A stretch of 64,000 bases of DNA, from the NCBI GenBank assembly GCA_947468275.1, contig CANIKO010000011.1:62001-126000 (forward strand). The letters are read 5' to 3'. This document shows, piece after piece, positions 17,985-25,335 of the stretch (position 1 is the first letter of the stretch; each line of letters starts with the position of its first letter). The notes beneath the pieces are model-generated. The model worked only from the letters and a program-made list of their open reading frames with translations. It made no database searches and was not told the DNA's origin. Made by a program: the position numbers and the translations under genes. This stretch comes from Bacteroidota bacterium (GTDB taxonomy: Bacteria > Bacteroidota > Bacteroidia > NS11-12g > UBA9320).

Positions 17985-18986
17985 TTGCTTACGGAAACAA
18001 TAGAAGCTACAAAAATAAAGACCTCCCTTTTGACAGATTCATTTGGCAGAGTGCATGATTATTTGCGTATTTCATTAACCGACCGTTGCAATTTGCGCTG
18101 CACTTATTGCATGCCAAGTGAGGATATGCACTTTGCGCTTCACTCCACATTAATGACGGCCAACGAAATTTATTCTATTGCTAAAACCTATGTAAAACTT
18201 GGAGTAAAAAAAATACGATTAACAGGCGGTGAACCTTTGGTAAGAAAGGATGCGCGTCAAATCATAGAATTATTAAGTGAACTACCAGTAGAACTTACAC
18301 TTACCACAAACGCAACTCAAACTCACGATTTTATTGAGGACTTTAAAAAAGCCGGAATCAAATCTGTGAATGTGAGTTTGGATACCTTTGATAAGGAGAA
18401 GTTTTTTTCCATTACCCGCCGAAATGATTTTGACAAGGTTTGGGATAATATTCATCAATTAATTGATAATAACTTCCATGTAAAGCTTAATGTGGTGGCT
18501 ATGGAAGGAGTAAACGATGACGAATTAATTGACTTTGTAAAATTCACCAAAAACCATCCTGTTCATGTCCGGTTTATTGAGTTTATGCCATTCCCTGGCA
18601 ATGACTGGAAACGTGAAAAAGTATTTACTTACCTAGAAATGTTGGAGAAAATTCAAGAGAATTTCAAAATTGAAAAGCTTTATGACGAACAACATTCCAC
18701 TGCTAAAAAATATAAGGTTTCAGATTATAAAGGAACTTTTGCTTTCATCAATACGGTTACCTTGCCTTTCTGTGGAGATTGCAATAGACTAAGGCTAACA
18801 GCCGATGGGAAAATGAAAAATTGTTTATTCTCAAAAGGTGAAATTGATTTACTAACTCCCTATAGAAATGGAGCAGATATTGAGGATTTGATATTTAAAT
18901 CTTTAATGGATAAAAAAGAACAAACCGGCGGTCAGAATTTTTCTGTGCCTACTGAAAACCGCAGTATGATTGCAATTGGAGGGTAA
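17985..18986 (+). CDS. moaA: GTP 3',8-cyclase MoaA
   Basis: 333 residues, start TTG 17985. Radical-SAM enzyme that converts GTP to 3',8-cyclo-GTP in molybdopterin synthesis. The SAM cluster motif CNLRCTYC has Cys at 35, 39 and 42; GGEPLVRKD follows. The C-terminal second [4Fe-4S] site is CGDCNRLRLTADGKMKNC, and the chain ends in the catalytic GG tail (MIAIGG). Length is standard. No moaC, moaE, moeA or mobA is nearby, so the remaining pathway genes must lie elsewhere. A convergent terminator follows. Confidence 0.95.
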   Translation: MLTETIEATKIKTSLLTDSFGRVHDYLRISLTDRCNLRCTYCMPSEDMHFALHSTLMTANEIYSIAKTYVKLGVKKIRLTGGEPLVRKDARQIIELLSELPVELTLTTNATQTHDFIEDFKKAGIKSVNVSLDTFDKEKFFSITRRNDFDKVWDNIHQLIDNNFHVKLNVVAMEGVNDDELIDFVKFTKNHPVHVRFIEFMPFPGNDWKREKVFTYLEMLEKIQENFKIEKLYDEQHSTAKKYKVSDYKGTFAFINTVTLPFCGDCNRLRLTADGKMKNCLFSKGEIDLLTPYRNGADIEDLIFKSLMDKKEQTGGQNFSVPTENRSMIAIGG

Positions 18987-18993
18987 TTATTAA

Positions 18994-19014
18994 AGGTCAC
19001 AATTTGAGACCTTC
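18994..19014. terminator. Hairpin between convergent moaA and DUF3298 genes
   Basis: Perfect 6-bp stem AAGGTC/GACCTT with a 9-base loop. A TTTAATAATTA tract follows on the minus strand, so it best serves the minus-strand gene but sits between both stops. Confidence 0.4.
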
Positions 19015-19033
19015 AATCAAATTTGCAAACCCA

Positions 19034-19906
19034 TTACATAGCCTCTTCAAACAAGGCAGGATTTAAATAATCTGATATTTCAAAATATTTAAACTGAAGT
19101 ATAGTAGCTCCAAAAGAATAAGGAGCTACCTGATAAGGGGCATAATAAATAATTAGGCCATCCGTGGTAAGTCCAAAATTTTCGGAGAGGTAAAATTTTT
19201 CGTTATCAAAGGAAAAGCCTTCGTCTTCAGTTAATTTTTTTGTAGCTAGCATCCCGTTAACTTGCTTAAACCGTAATTCAGCCAATTTTGTAAATTTATC
19301 TGCATCGGCTAACAAATCACTCCATTGTATTTTTTTGCCGGTAGTAATATTAAAGGTCGCATAATCCTCACCATAATTACCATGAGCCCCGCCGGTATAT
19401 GAGTTGTATTTAAATCGAATGGTAAAATAATTTCCCGATTGCATTTCCACATTACCAATTACATCGCAATACCATACCTGATCTATATCGGGGTCATATT
19501 TTTGGGCATCAGCAATATTTGATTTGCAGGAACGGATAAACGCTTTGGATGCTGTAGTTATAGTTTTTGCCCTAGAGGTATCCTCCGCATTCATATTATC
19601 TTTCAGCTCGTTTTCAATAAAGTCGCTTACATAATTACTTACTGCATTTCGAAGTTTTGTATTGGCGCAGAGCAATTCAGGATATTTTATATGAACCTCT
19701 GCTAAAATTTTTTGACGATTTTTAGGATCAGTCGCTATAGTTTTAACAGTTTTAATTTCATATTCAATGACTCCTTCGCGGCATAAAGACAAATCGTCAA
19801 TAGTGGTGTCTTTTTGAAGCACCTGTTCGGAGGGTGTGGTTTTTTTACATCCCACGTTATTTAATAATAAAAGAATACCAATGAATGGTAAAACCTTTTG
19901 AATCAT
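19034..19906 (-). CDS. DUF3298 (RsiV-like) domain lipoprotein
   Basis: 290 residues. Signal peptide with Cys in NNVGCKK (about residue 20). Two-part architecture of DUF4163 then DUF3298: the N-terminal half covers KILAEVHIKYPEL, and the C-terminal half has YTGGAHGNYGEDYATFNITTGKKI, WSDLL, and the closing YYAPYQVAPYSFGATILQF. Domains of this type occur in the lysozyme-binding anti-sigma factor RsiV and in many envelope lipoproteins; no sigma factor gene lies beside it, so a regulatory role is not supported. The -7 box ends 4 bases before the ATG, so the mRNA is probably leaderless. Confidence 0.85.
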   Translation of the reverse strand: MIQKVLPFIGILLLLNNVGCKKTTPSEQVLQKDTTIDDLSLCREGVIEYEIKTVKTIATDPKNRQKILAEVHIKYPELLCANTKLRNAVSNYVSDFIENELKDNMNAEDTSRAKTITTASKAFIRSCKSNIADAQKYDPDIDQVWYCDVIGNVEMQSGNYFTIRFKYNSYTGGAHGNYGEDYATFNITTGKKIQWSDLLADADKFTKLAELRFKQVNGMLATKKLTEDEGFSFDNEKFYLSENFGLTTDGLIIYYAPYQVAPYSFGATILQFKYFEISDYLNPALFEEAM

Positions 19907-19910
19907 AGTG

Positions 19911-19918
19911 CAAAATTA
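19911..19918 (-). promoter_or_regulatory. -7 box (TAATTTTG) four bases before the DUF3298 ATG
   Basis: Exact TAnnTTTG on the minus strand. Only CACT separates it from ATG 19906, which implies a leaderless transcript. Confidence 0.45.
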
Positions 19919-19968
19919 ACTTATTTTCAAGCTTTTAATAGTTATGAAATTGAGGATTTTCAAGAGTG

Positions 19969-20436
19969 CTATCCATTTAATGAGTCATAAAAATTTTGAC
20001 AACTAAGTTTCAAAATTTGATACACTTTTTCGAAGCCTTGTTCGCCACCAAACCAAGGATCAGGCACATCAGAATTTTTGTTCAATGGGTCAAAAAAACG
20101 CATTTTAATAACTTTGGTACTTAGTTTATCCTTCGGTTTTTGCAATAAAATATTTTTCAAATTGCTATCGTCCATCGGAATTATATAATCAAAATCATAA
20201 AAATCCTGCAGATTAAACTGGCGACATTTATGGGTTAATAAAATCCCGTTAGCGCTTGCATTTTTTATGGTTCGAGGGTCAGGAGTCTCACCAATATGGT
20301 AATTACCAGTACCCGAACTGTCAATTTCAAATAAATGTTTAGTATTATTTTTCTCAATTATATCGTTTAAAATCCCTTCGGCCAAAGGAGACCGGCAAAT
20401 ATTGCCTAAGCAAACAAAAAGTATCTTGGTTTTGAT
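19969..20436 (-). CDS. Low-molecular-weight protein-tyrosine phosphatase with a non-canonical start codon
   Basis: 155 residues if begun at ATC 20436. The catalytic P-loop VCLGNICRSP (C-X5-R) sits at residues 8-17 and the general acid in DPWFGGE near 128-131. A start at the first canonical codon, TTG 20385, would delete the P-loop, so it cannot be right. The frame upstream is closed by TAA at 20448-20446 and has no ATG, GTG or TTG before the P-loop, only ATT 20445, ATC 20436 and ATA 20424. ATC AAA ACC AAG would be MKTK if the third base were G. A -7 box TAAATTTG ends 4 bases before this ATC, as for the leaderless genes nearby. The enzyme dephosphorylates phosphotyrosine in the cytoplasm; its target is unknown. 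Confidence 0.85.
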   Translation of the reverse strand: MKTKILFVCLGNICRSPLAEGILNDIIEKNNTKHLFEIDSSGTGNYHIGETPDPRTIKNASANGILLTHKCRQFNLQDFYDFDYIIPMDDSNLKNILLQKPKDKLSTKVIKMRFFDPLNKNSDVPDPWFGGEQGFEKVYQILKLSCQNFYDSLNG

Positions 20437-20440
20437 GGGG

Positions 20441-20448
20441 CAAATTTA
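20441..20448 (-). promoter_or_regulatory. -7 box (TAAATTTG) before the phosphatase gene
   Basis: Exact TAnnTTTG on the minus strand with four bases to ATC 20436. It overlaps the upstream in-frame TAA and favours initiation at the ATC. Confidence 0.4.
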
Positions 20449-20505
20449 GCAGGATGTAATGACTAGGCGTTTATTTGCCTGATTTTTTTTATATAATTAA
20501 TCAAC

Positions 20506-20513
20506 TACTTTTG
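20506..20513 (+). promoter_or_regulatory. -7 box (TACTTTTG) before the choice-of-anchor V pair
   Basis: Exact TAnnTTTG, 20 bases before ATG 20534. It should drive both overlapping genes. Confidence 0.4.
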
Positions 20514-20533
20514 ATTTCGTAATTACTCAAGAA

Positions 20534-21385
20534 ATGAATAAAAAAATACTTGAATCGGGGTTTATTTTGGCAGCCTCACTTATTCTGACAAGTGCCGTTA
20601 ACAAACCTACTAGCAGCGGTGCACCTTCTGCCAGTAGTGGAGCTCCAAGCGAACAAACCTGCGCCATGAGCAATTGTCACGACGACAATAGTTTGAACAG
20701 CGGAACTGCAAAACTAACAGTAGAAGTAGGTGAATTTGGTGGCAATAAAACCAAAGGCTTTCCTTTAAAAATAAAAATTACCGATGCAGGAAAAGTGCGT
20801 TTTGGTTTTCAGGTAACAGCTTTGGATGCTAACAATAAAAAAATTGGACAATTTATAATTACCGATGTCGACAGAACTCAAACATTGGGTGGTAATAACA
20901 GTTTTCCCGACCGCCAATATTTAACCTACACCTATTTAGGAACCCTTGCTAATAATGGAGAAGCTATATGGGAAGCCAATTGGGTACCTGATGACCTTGA
21001 CCTAGCGAAACCCGGCAAAGTTTGGTTTTATATAGCGGCCCTTTCGGGTAATAACGACGGGCAGGACAAAGGCGATTTTACATATACCGCCACCGCCACC
21101 AAATCTTGGGAAACAACCTTAAAAAATGATAACTTAAAACCTGAATCCAAAATCAGTTTAAGTCTTGTCAAATCCGATTTAACGATTATCAACTCTCAAT
21201 TTAAGTATATAAAAACTATTTCTATAACCGATATTTTCGGAAAACTTATTTTAACAAAAACCATTAATAGTGCCGATGAAACTGCTGAAATAAAACTTCC
21301 TGAACTTAGCAAAGGAGTAGTCATAGTTACCATTCAAACCAGTACTGAAACCATCACCAAAAAACTATTTGCAACCCATGATTAA
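20534..21385 (+). CDS. Choice-of-anchor V domain protein with T9SS-type C-terminus
   Basis: 283 residues. N-terminal signal, then a Ser/Gly/Ala/Pro-rich linker (SGAPSASSGAPSEQ) and TCAMSNCHD, a CX4CH motif at about residues 45-51. This linker plus Cys pair opens the choice-of-anchor V domain (~40-190), whose strands include GFQVTALDANNKKIGQF and YTYLGTLAN. The last ~80 residues (KTISITDIFGKLILTKTI... GVVIVTIQT) form a T9SS type A sorting domain, so the protein is probably surface-exposed. CX4CH can bind heme c in a few cytochromes, but here a structural or metal role is equally possible. It overlaps the next gene by 8 bases. Confidence 0.75.
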   Translation: MNKKILESGFILAASLILTSAVNKPTSSGAPSASSGAPSEQTCAMSNCHDDNSLNSGTAKLTVEVGEFGGNKTKGFPLKIKITDAGKVRFGFQVTALDANNKKIGQFIITDVDRTQTLGGNNSFPDRQYLTYTYLGTLANNGEAIWEANWVPDDLDLAKPGKVWFYIAALSGNNDGQDKGDFTYTATATKSWETTLKNDNLKPESKISLSLVKSDLTIINSQFKYIKTISITDIFGKLILTKTINSADETAEIKLPELSKGVVIVTIQTSTETITKKLFATHD

Positions 21386-22223
21386 AAAAATAACTATTTC
21401 TTTATTTGTAAGCCTTTCAGGTTTCATTTTTATAAATGCACTTAATAAAACATCTGGCGGTCATCCATCTAGCACCGGAGCTCCAGGCGAACTTTCCTGC
21501 AACCGTGCAGGATGCCACAGTGATGCTAGCTTGCATTACACCGGCTCGGTAAACAGCTTTACCTATAGCGACCCTGCCAATACTTATAGTGCTAATGGTT
21601 CGTATAATCTTTCGATAGAAGCCAATTTTGTGGGGATAGAAAAATTTGGGTTTGAGATAGTGGCCATTGACAGTTCCACCCAACAAAATGCTGGGACATG
21701 GTGGCTTACAGAACCTTTGAGAACACATATTATTGATGGTGATGGCAATTTTAATTTATTCGACCGCAAATACATAACTCATACTGCTGACGGAACGGTT
21801 CCCACCTCAGCAGGTAAAAATAAATGGACCTTTCGTTGGCAAGCACCTTCCGAAAACAAAGGAACCATCATATTTTATTATGTTACCAATAGCACTAATA
21901 AAAACGATGCTTCCACCGGCGATCAATTGTATTTATCCAATTATAAAATTCGCTACTCGGCCAACAGTGCTTCGGTAAAAACCCCTGAAATACTGAAACC
22001 TTCTTTAAAAATAAACGGCAATTCTATTACTGTTAGCAGCGAACAACAAACCATTCAATCCTTAAAAATTTATAACTTGGAAAGCAAACTGGTTTACCAA
22101 AACAACGCTTTAAAAAATGGAGATACCATAGATAAAGAAGAACTCAACACCTTAGGAAATTCAATTTTGGTGTACCAATTGGTAACGGATAAAGGGAGTT
22201 ACAGGGGAAAGGTGAGGATATGA
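21378..22223 (+). CDS. Choice-of-anchor V domain protein, paralogue of the preceding gene
   Basis: 281 residues from ATG 21378 (MIKKITISLFVSLSGF signal); an in-frame start at 21369 is less likely. Same layout as its neighbour: a SGGHPSSTGAPGELSC linker, CNRAGCHSD (another CX4CH), a beta domain with FGFEIVAIDSSTQ and KYITHTADGTVP, and a T9SS type A-like tail (IQSLKIYNLESKLVYQ). The 8-base overlap with the upstream stop indicates coupled expression of the pair, likely a tandem duplication. The partner, ligand and any redox role are unknown. Confidence 0.75.
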   Translation: MIKKITISLFVSLSGFIFINALNKTSGGHPSSTGAPGELSCNRAGCHSDASLHYTGSVNSFTYSDPANTYSANGSYNLSIEANFVGIEKFGFEIVAIDSSTQQNAGTWWLTEPLRTHIIDGDGNFNLFDRKYITHTADGTVPTSAGKNKWTFRWQAPSENKGTIIFYYVTNSTNKNDASTGDQLYLSNYKIRYSANSASVKTPEILKPSLKINGNSITVSSEQQTIQSLKIYNLESKLVYQNNALKNGDTIDKEELNTLGNSILVYQLVTDKGSYRGKVRI

Positions 22224-22271
22224 TTAAAAGTATGATGCTTATGATATATATACATCCAAAATTAGGCGGAC

Positions 22272-22292
22272 ATGTATGATTTTGTCATACAT
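22272..22292. repeat. Perfect hairpin ATGTATGA/TCATACAT after the choice-of-anchor V pair
   Basis: 8-bp stem with a 5-base TTTTG loop, 48 bases after the stop of the second gene. It may end that transcript, though no T-run follows. It also sits just before the GTTAG motif that opens the possible cassette region. Confidence 0.5.
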
Positions 22293-22324
22293 TTATGCAA
22301 GTTAGCTGTCATTGCACACCACCT

Positions 22325-23101
22325 ATGAAACACTTATCCAAACTTCTAATCTTAATAGTTGTCTTTCTATCAACCTGTCAGGTTGGCAAACTAAATGATG
22401 GTGATGAGAAGTCGATCGTTTTTCCAAAAGTTATTGATACTATAGGCATCGAAAAGTTTGCGCTTTTTAAATGGGAGTCTCCAACATGGCTCTCAACTTC
22501 AAATTATAAATTGTATTTCATAGGAAAATACCAAGATACAATTTTTCTTAATCCATATTTAAATGTAGGCCCATTCATTGTACTTCCAAGCCAAACACAA
22601 AAAAATGAAGTGCAATTGAAGCAAAAGCATAAACTTGAAACATATTTTTTGGAATGGACTAATGAGAAAAAATATAAATATTCTGAAGAATCCAATGTTG
22701 AAATTTTAATAGATACAAATAGTTTAATTTCAGAGTCATACCCAGTACTATTAAAAAATATTTCAACAGATACAATTTTTATCGGTTACGGACAACATAT
22801 TCCTTTATTAATGGAGGCTAAAGACAGTTTAGGTAGTTGGAAACCAGTTCAAAAGAAGTTCATTTACATGTGTGGTAATGGTGTTGGATCAATCATACTT
22901 CCGCCCAATGAATATGCATTAACATTAGCTCCAATTTTTAATGGAAATTACAAGACTTTACTAAGGTTATCGATTGGTAAGAACCATTCCGAAGCATTCT
23001 ATGGGAAGATATTCTACCGCCAATTCCGAAGCATGTTTGATAAGGATGGAAATTACAACGAAGAATATAAACGTGAAATGGACAAAGCAACGAACCGCTA
23101 A
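22325..23101 (+). CDS. Orphan predicted lipoprotein
   Basis: 258 residues from ATG 22325; the open frame extends to 22295 but only this start gives the lipoprotein signal MKHLSKLLILIVVFLSTC (lipobox LSTC). The mature chain has beta-rich segments around FIVLPSQTQ, VLLKNISTDTIFIGYGQHIPLL and IILPPNEYALTLAP and no motif I know. The stop codon TAA is part of the left foot of the folded sequence at 23097-23222. A GTTAG(C/T)-type motif lies 24 bases before the start and recurs before the next orphan gene. These suggest a cassette-like unit acquired from elsewhere. Confidence 0.6.
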   Translation: MKHLSKLLILIVVFLSTCQVGKLNDGDEKSIVFPKVIDTIGIEKFALFKWESPTWLSTSNYKLYFIGKYQDTIFLNPYLNVGPFIVLPSQTQKNEVQLKQKHKLETYFLEWTNEKKYKYSEESNVEILIDTNSLISESYPVLLKNISTDTIFIGYGQHIPLLMEAKDSLGSWKPVQKKFIYMCGNGVGSIILPPNEYALTLAPIFNGNYKTLLRLSIGKNHSEAFYGKIFYRQFRSMFDKDGNYNEEYKREMDKATNR

Positions 23102-23222
23102 CAACAGGTTTGCCTGATGCAGGTGTGTAGGTTTGGAAAGTTTGTACTTCCAAGTATCTTTGTTCAAGGTTGAAAACTTGTCGGACTCCGAGTCCGCACT
23201 AGGCAAACCTGCAAACCGTTAG
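23097..23222. repeat. attC-like imperfect palindrome between two orphan ORFs
   Basis: The outer feet CTAAC (23098-23102) and GTTAG (23218-23222) are complementary. The inner arms AGGTTTGCCT (23106-23115) and AGGCAAACCT (23201-23210) form a perfect 10-bp stem. Two smaller hairpins lie inside: TTGGAA/TTCCAA and CGGACT-CCG-AGTCCG. This resembles integron attC recombination sites in size, position after a stop codon, and terminal CTAAC/GTTAG, but it does not match the classical GTTRRRY core exactly. Confidence 0.6.
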
Positions 23223-23232
23223 TAGCCATTTT

Positions 23233-23973
23233 ATGAAGACAGCCAACAAAATAATTACGACACTTTTGACAACGTTAATTTCAGTATTTTCGTTTGGTCA
23301 GACTTTAAAAGTAATCAAGCCTAAAATTGGAACTCCCAACAATTATTCAAAACAAGAACAAATATTATGGCAGACAATAATTGACAAATACGAAAAAGTT
23401 AATTCAGGAGATTTAAACTATGAAAAATTATCTTCAAATGAAAAAACATTAATTGACAGTCTAGAAATGGGTTATGGACCAATGACAGAAGGACCAGGTT
23501 GCAGTTGGTATTGTGGTGGACAGATGTATAAGGTTTCATCCAATTCCTATTTGAAAGAGCAAGGAAATATTAACTATAAGCCAAACAATATACACGATTT
23601 TGATTTATTCACAGCTTGGATTCCAGACACAACAGGTGGTGTAATTGGAAAGAAAATTAATTTTCATTTCAAGCCATTGTCTCCGAGAGTAAATGAAATT
23701 TTGATTTATAATGGTTATATAAAGAACTCTGATTTATTTAAAGCTAATTCAAGAGTAAAAAAATTTAAACTATACATCAACAACGTTTATTATGCAACAT
23801 TAGAACTAGCAGACACAACAGCACAACAATCTTTTAAAATACCACCAACTCAATCAAAAGATAAAAAGAAAGACTTAATACTAACATTTGAAATTATTGA
23901 AATTTATAAAGGAGAGAAATATATTGATGTTGCAGTTAGTGAAATTAATTTTAGTGGAATAGATGTGCATTGA
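23233..23973 (+). CDS. Secreted protein with an NADase-type glycan-binding (discoidin-like) domain
   Basis: 246 residues with signal peptide ending VFSFGQ. From about residue 115 the sequence follows the NADase-type glycan-binding domain: NNIHDFDLFTAWIPD, GGVIGKKINFHF, EILIYNGYIKNSDLFKANSRVKKFKLYI, LELADTTAQQSFKI, and closing IEIYKGEKYIDVAVSEINF. Such jellyroll domains bind sugars. The middle has a Cys/Trp motif CSWYCGG near residue 88. No catalytic domain is evident. The gene sits directly after the attC-like fold, with GTTAG ending 10 bases before the ATG. It is probably a small mobile accessory gene. Confidence 0.7.
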   Translation: MKTANKIITTLLTTLISVFSFGQTLKVIKPKIGTPNNYSKQEQILWQTIIDKYEKVNSGDLNYEKLSSNEKTLIDSLEMGYGPMTEGPGCSWYCGGQMYKVSSNSYLKEQGNINYKPNNIHDFDLFTAWIPDTTGGVIGKKINFHFKPLSPRVNEILIYNGYIKNSDLFKANSRVKKFKLYINNVYYATLELADTTAQQSFKIPPTQSKDKKKDLILTFEIIEIYKGEKYIDVAVSEINFSGIDVH

Positions 23974-24047
23974 AAAAAGAAAAACCTTACTCCCGCTTGT
24001 CTGTTCGCTGTCGCTCCGCCTATGGCGAGTGACATTTAACAATGCAC
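23965..24047. repeat. Folded intergenic sequence after the glycan-binding gene
   Basis: GTGCATTG (23965-23972, overlapping the stop region) pairs perfectly with CAATGCAC (24040-24047). Inside is a second imperfect hairpin built on TGTC...GCC / GGCGAGTGACA. The sequence is more GC-rich than its surroundings. A further pair CCGGCA/TGCCGG spans 24048-24089. It could be the distal recombination site of a cassette. Confidence 0.5.
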
Positions 24048-24135
24048 CCGGCATATTGGGCAAGATGCCTTTGTAATAATCGTTTGCCGGAGGCAGAGCG
24101 ATAGCCGCGGCTAAATCTTTCGATAGATAAAATTT

Positions 24136-24159
24136 CCAAATCATCAAATCTCCAAATTA
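24136..24159. repeat. Three 8-bp CCAAATCT-like units before the DUF6340 promoter
   Basis: Units CCAAATCA, TCAAATCT and CCAAATTA run directly up to the -7 box at 24163. The same octamer family occurs at 25270-25301 before the second lpdA. Confidence 0.6.
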
Positions 24160-24162
24160 TAG

Positions 24163-24170
24163 TACCTTTG
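24163..24170 (+). promoter_or_regulatory. -7 box (TACCTTTG) four bases before the DUF6340 start
   Basis: Exact TAnnTTTG followed by ATTC and GTG 24175. A leaderless transcript is likely. Confidence 0.45.
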
Positions 24171-24174
24171 ATTC

Positions 24175-25176
24175 GTGAACCGTTTTAAAACTTGTGTCGT
24201 TTTTTTGTTACTTGTAGCCTATCTGTTTTCAGGGTGCAGCAAATATGGGTTTGTAAGAATAAATTACCCCCTTCCACCTGCAGCCTATTTGCCCGAAACT
24301 ATTAAAAAAATAGCTTTGGTTAATCGTTCGCTTACCAAGAACGAAGACAAAACTAAAAAAATTATTGAAACCATACTCACCGGTGAAATTGCTGGGTCAG
24401 ACCGATTAGCTTCCGACGAGTGTTTGAAAGCGGTGTATGATAATATCAACGGGCAAAACGGCATAACGATTATAATTCCTGAAAAAACACGATTGCACGG
24501 CACAGGCACCCGCGAAACACCAGAACTGATGGATTGGAAGCGGGTAAAGGAAATTTGCGACTCCAACACTGCCGATGCTCTATTGGTGCTTGAAACATTT
24601 GATTCAAACTCAGATGTATTCCTTAGCGCAATAGCAAATCAAACAAATACCATTGCAATAGGAGGAATGCAACCCTCTGTTCCAAGGCGGATAAGAGTGA
24701 ATGTATTAAGTTTTTGGCGTTTATACGATCCCATTTCAAAAACGATTATTGACCAATTTGAAAATACAAATTATATGTTTTTTAACGGAATTGGGCTTAG
24801 CTATTCATTGCCACCGCGCAACGCACTTCCACAAACCGCCTATGATGCTGGACGGCTATACATCCAACGTTTTTTGCCGGGTACTTATTCAGCGCGACGC
24901 GATTTATACAAGCGTGGTAAAATGGGCAGCAAAAAGATGTTCAAGGCCGCGTTTAGGCGCACCGAAACCGCTAATTGGCAAGGGGCAATCGATATTTGGA
25001 ATGATGTAGAAAAAGATGGGCGAAGGAAAAATTCAGGTAGGGCATGCCTCAATATTGCCGTAGCTTATGAAGTGCTTGGAAATACAAATTTGGCTATCCA
25101 GTGGGCCCAAAGATCATATGAATTGTATAACAATAAATTGGGTAGAAGTTATTCTAAAGTATTGCTGAAACAATAA
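24175..25176 (+). CDS. DUF6340 family lipoprotein
   Basis: 333 residues, start GTG 24175. Lipobox LFSGC with Cys near residue 21. The family-like features are the early INYPLPPAAYLPETIKKIALVNRS, the central LLVLETFDSNSD, the VNVLSFWRLYDP block, and GRLYIQRFLPGTYSARRDLYKRG near 230. The C-terminal ~70 residues form a TPR-like pair of helices (FRRTETANWQGAIDIWNDV... CLNIAVAYEVLGNTNLAIQWAQ). The function of DUF6340 proteins is not known to me; envelope location follows from the lipobox. Confidence 0.75.
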   Translation: MNRFKTCVVFLLLVAYLFSGCSKYGFVRINYPLPPAAYLPETIKKIALVNRSLTKNEDKTKKIIETILTGEIAGSDRLASDECLKAVYDNINGQNGITIIIPEKTRLHGTGTRETPELMDWKRVKEICDSNTADALLVLETFDSNSDVFLSAIANQTNTIAIGGMQPSVPRRIRVNVLSFWRLYDPISKTIIDQFENTNYMFFNGIGLSYSLPPRNALPQTAYDAGRLYIQRFLPGTYSARRDLYKRGKMGSKKMFKAAFRRTETANWQGAIDIWNDVEKDGRRKNSGRACLNIAVAYEVLGNTNLAIQWAQRSYELYNNKLGRSYSKVLLKQ

Positions 25177-25269
25177 AATAGAATAAGAAACCTAAAAATT
25201 TATGTAAAGAGATGCCTCGTTGCATATAGCCTTCCTTAACACACCGTGAACTTTCACTCGCGGGCATTT

Positions 25270-25301
25270 CCAAATCTCCAAATCTCCAAATTTCAAATCT
25301 C
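25270..25301. repeat. Tandem 8-bp CCAAATCT repeat before the second lpdA
   Basis: About four units (CCAAATCT, CCAAATCT, CCAAATTT, then CAAATCTC) end 20 bases before the -7 box of lpdA. Position in the -33 region means a change in copy number would alter promoter spacing. Confidence 0.6.
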
Positions 25302-25320
25302 TAAAATTCGTAAATAGAAT

Positions 25321-25328
25321 TATCTTTG
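25321..25328 (+). promoter_or_regulatory. -7 box (TATCTTTG) before the second lpdA
   Basis: Exact TAnnTTTG, seven bases before ATG 25336, implying a very short or absent leader. Confidence 0.45.
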
Positions 25329-25335
25329 CCGCATT

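Noticed and set aside
20385-20385. TTG 20385 as start of the phosphatase
   Set aside because: It would remove the C-X5-R catalytic loop, which is encoded in frame just upstream.
23093-23206. Reverse-strand frames overlapping the orphan-gene junction
   Set aside because: They run through the palindromic fold and show no protein pattern.
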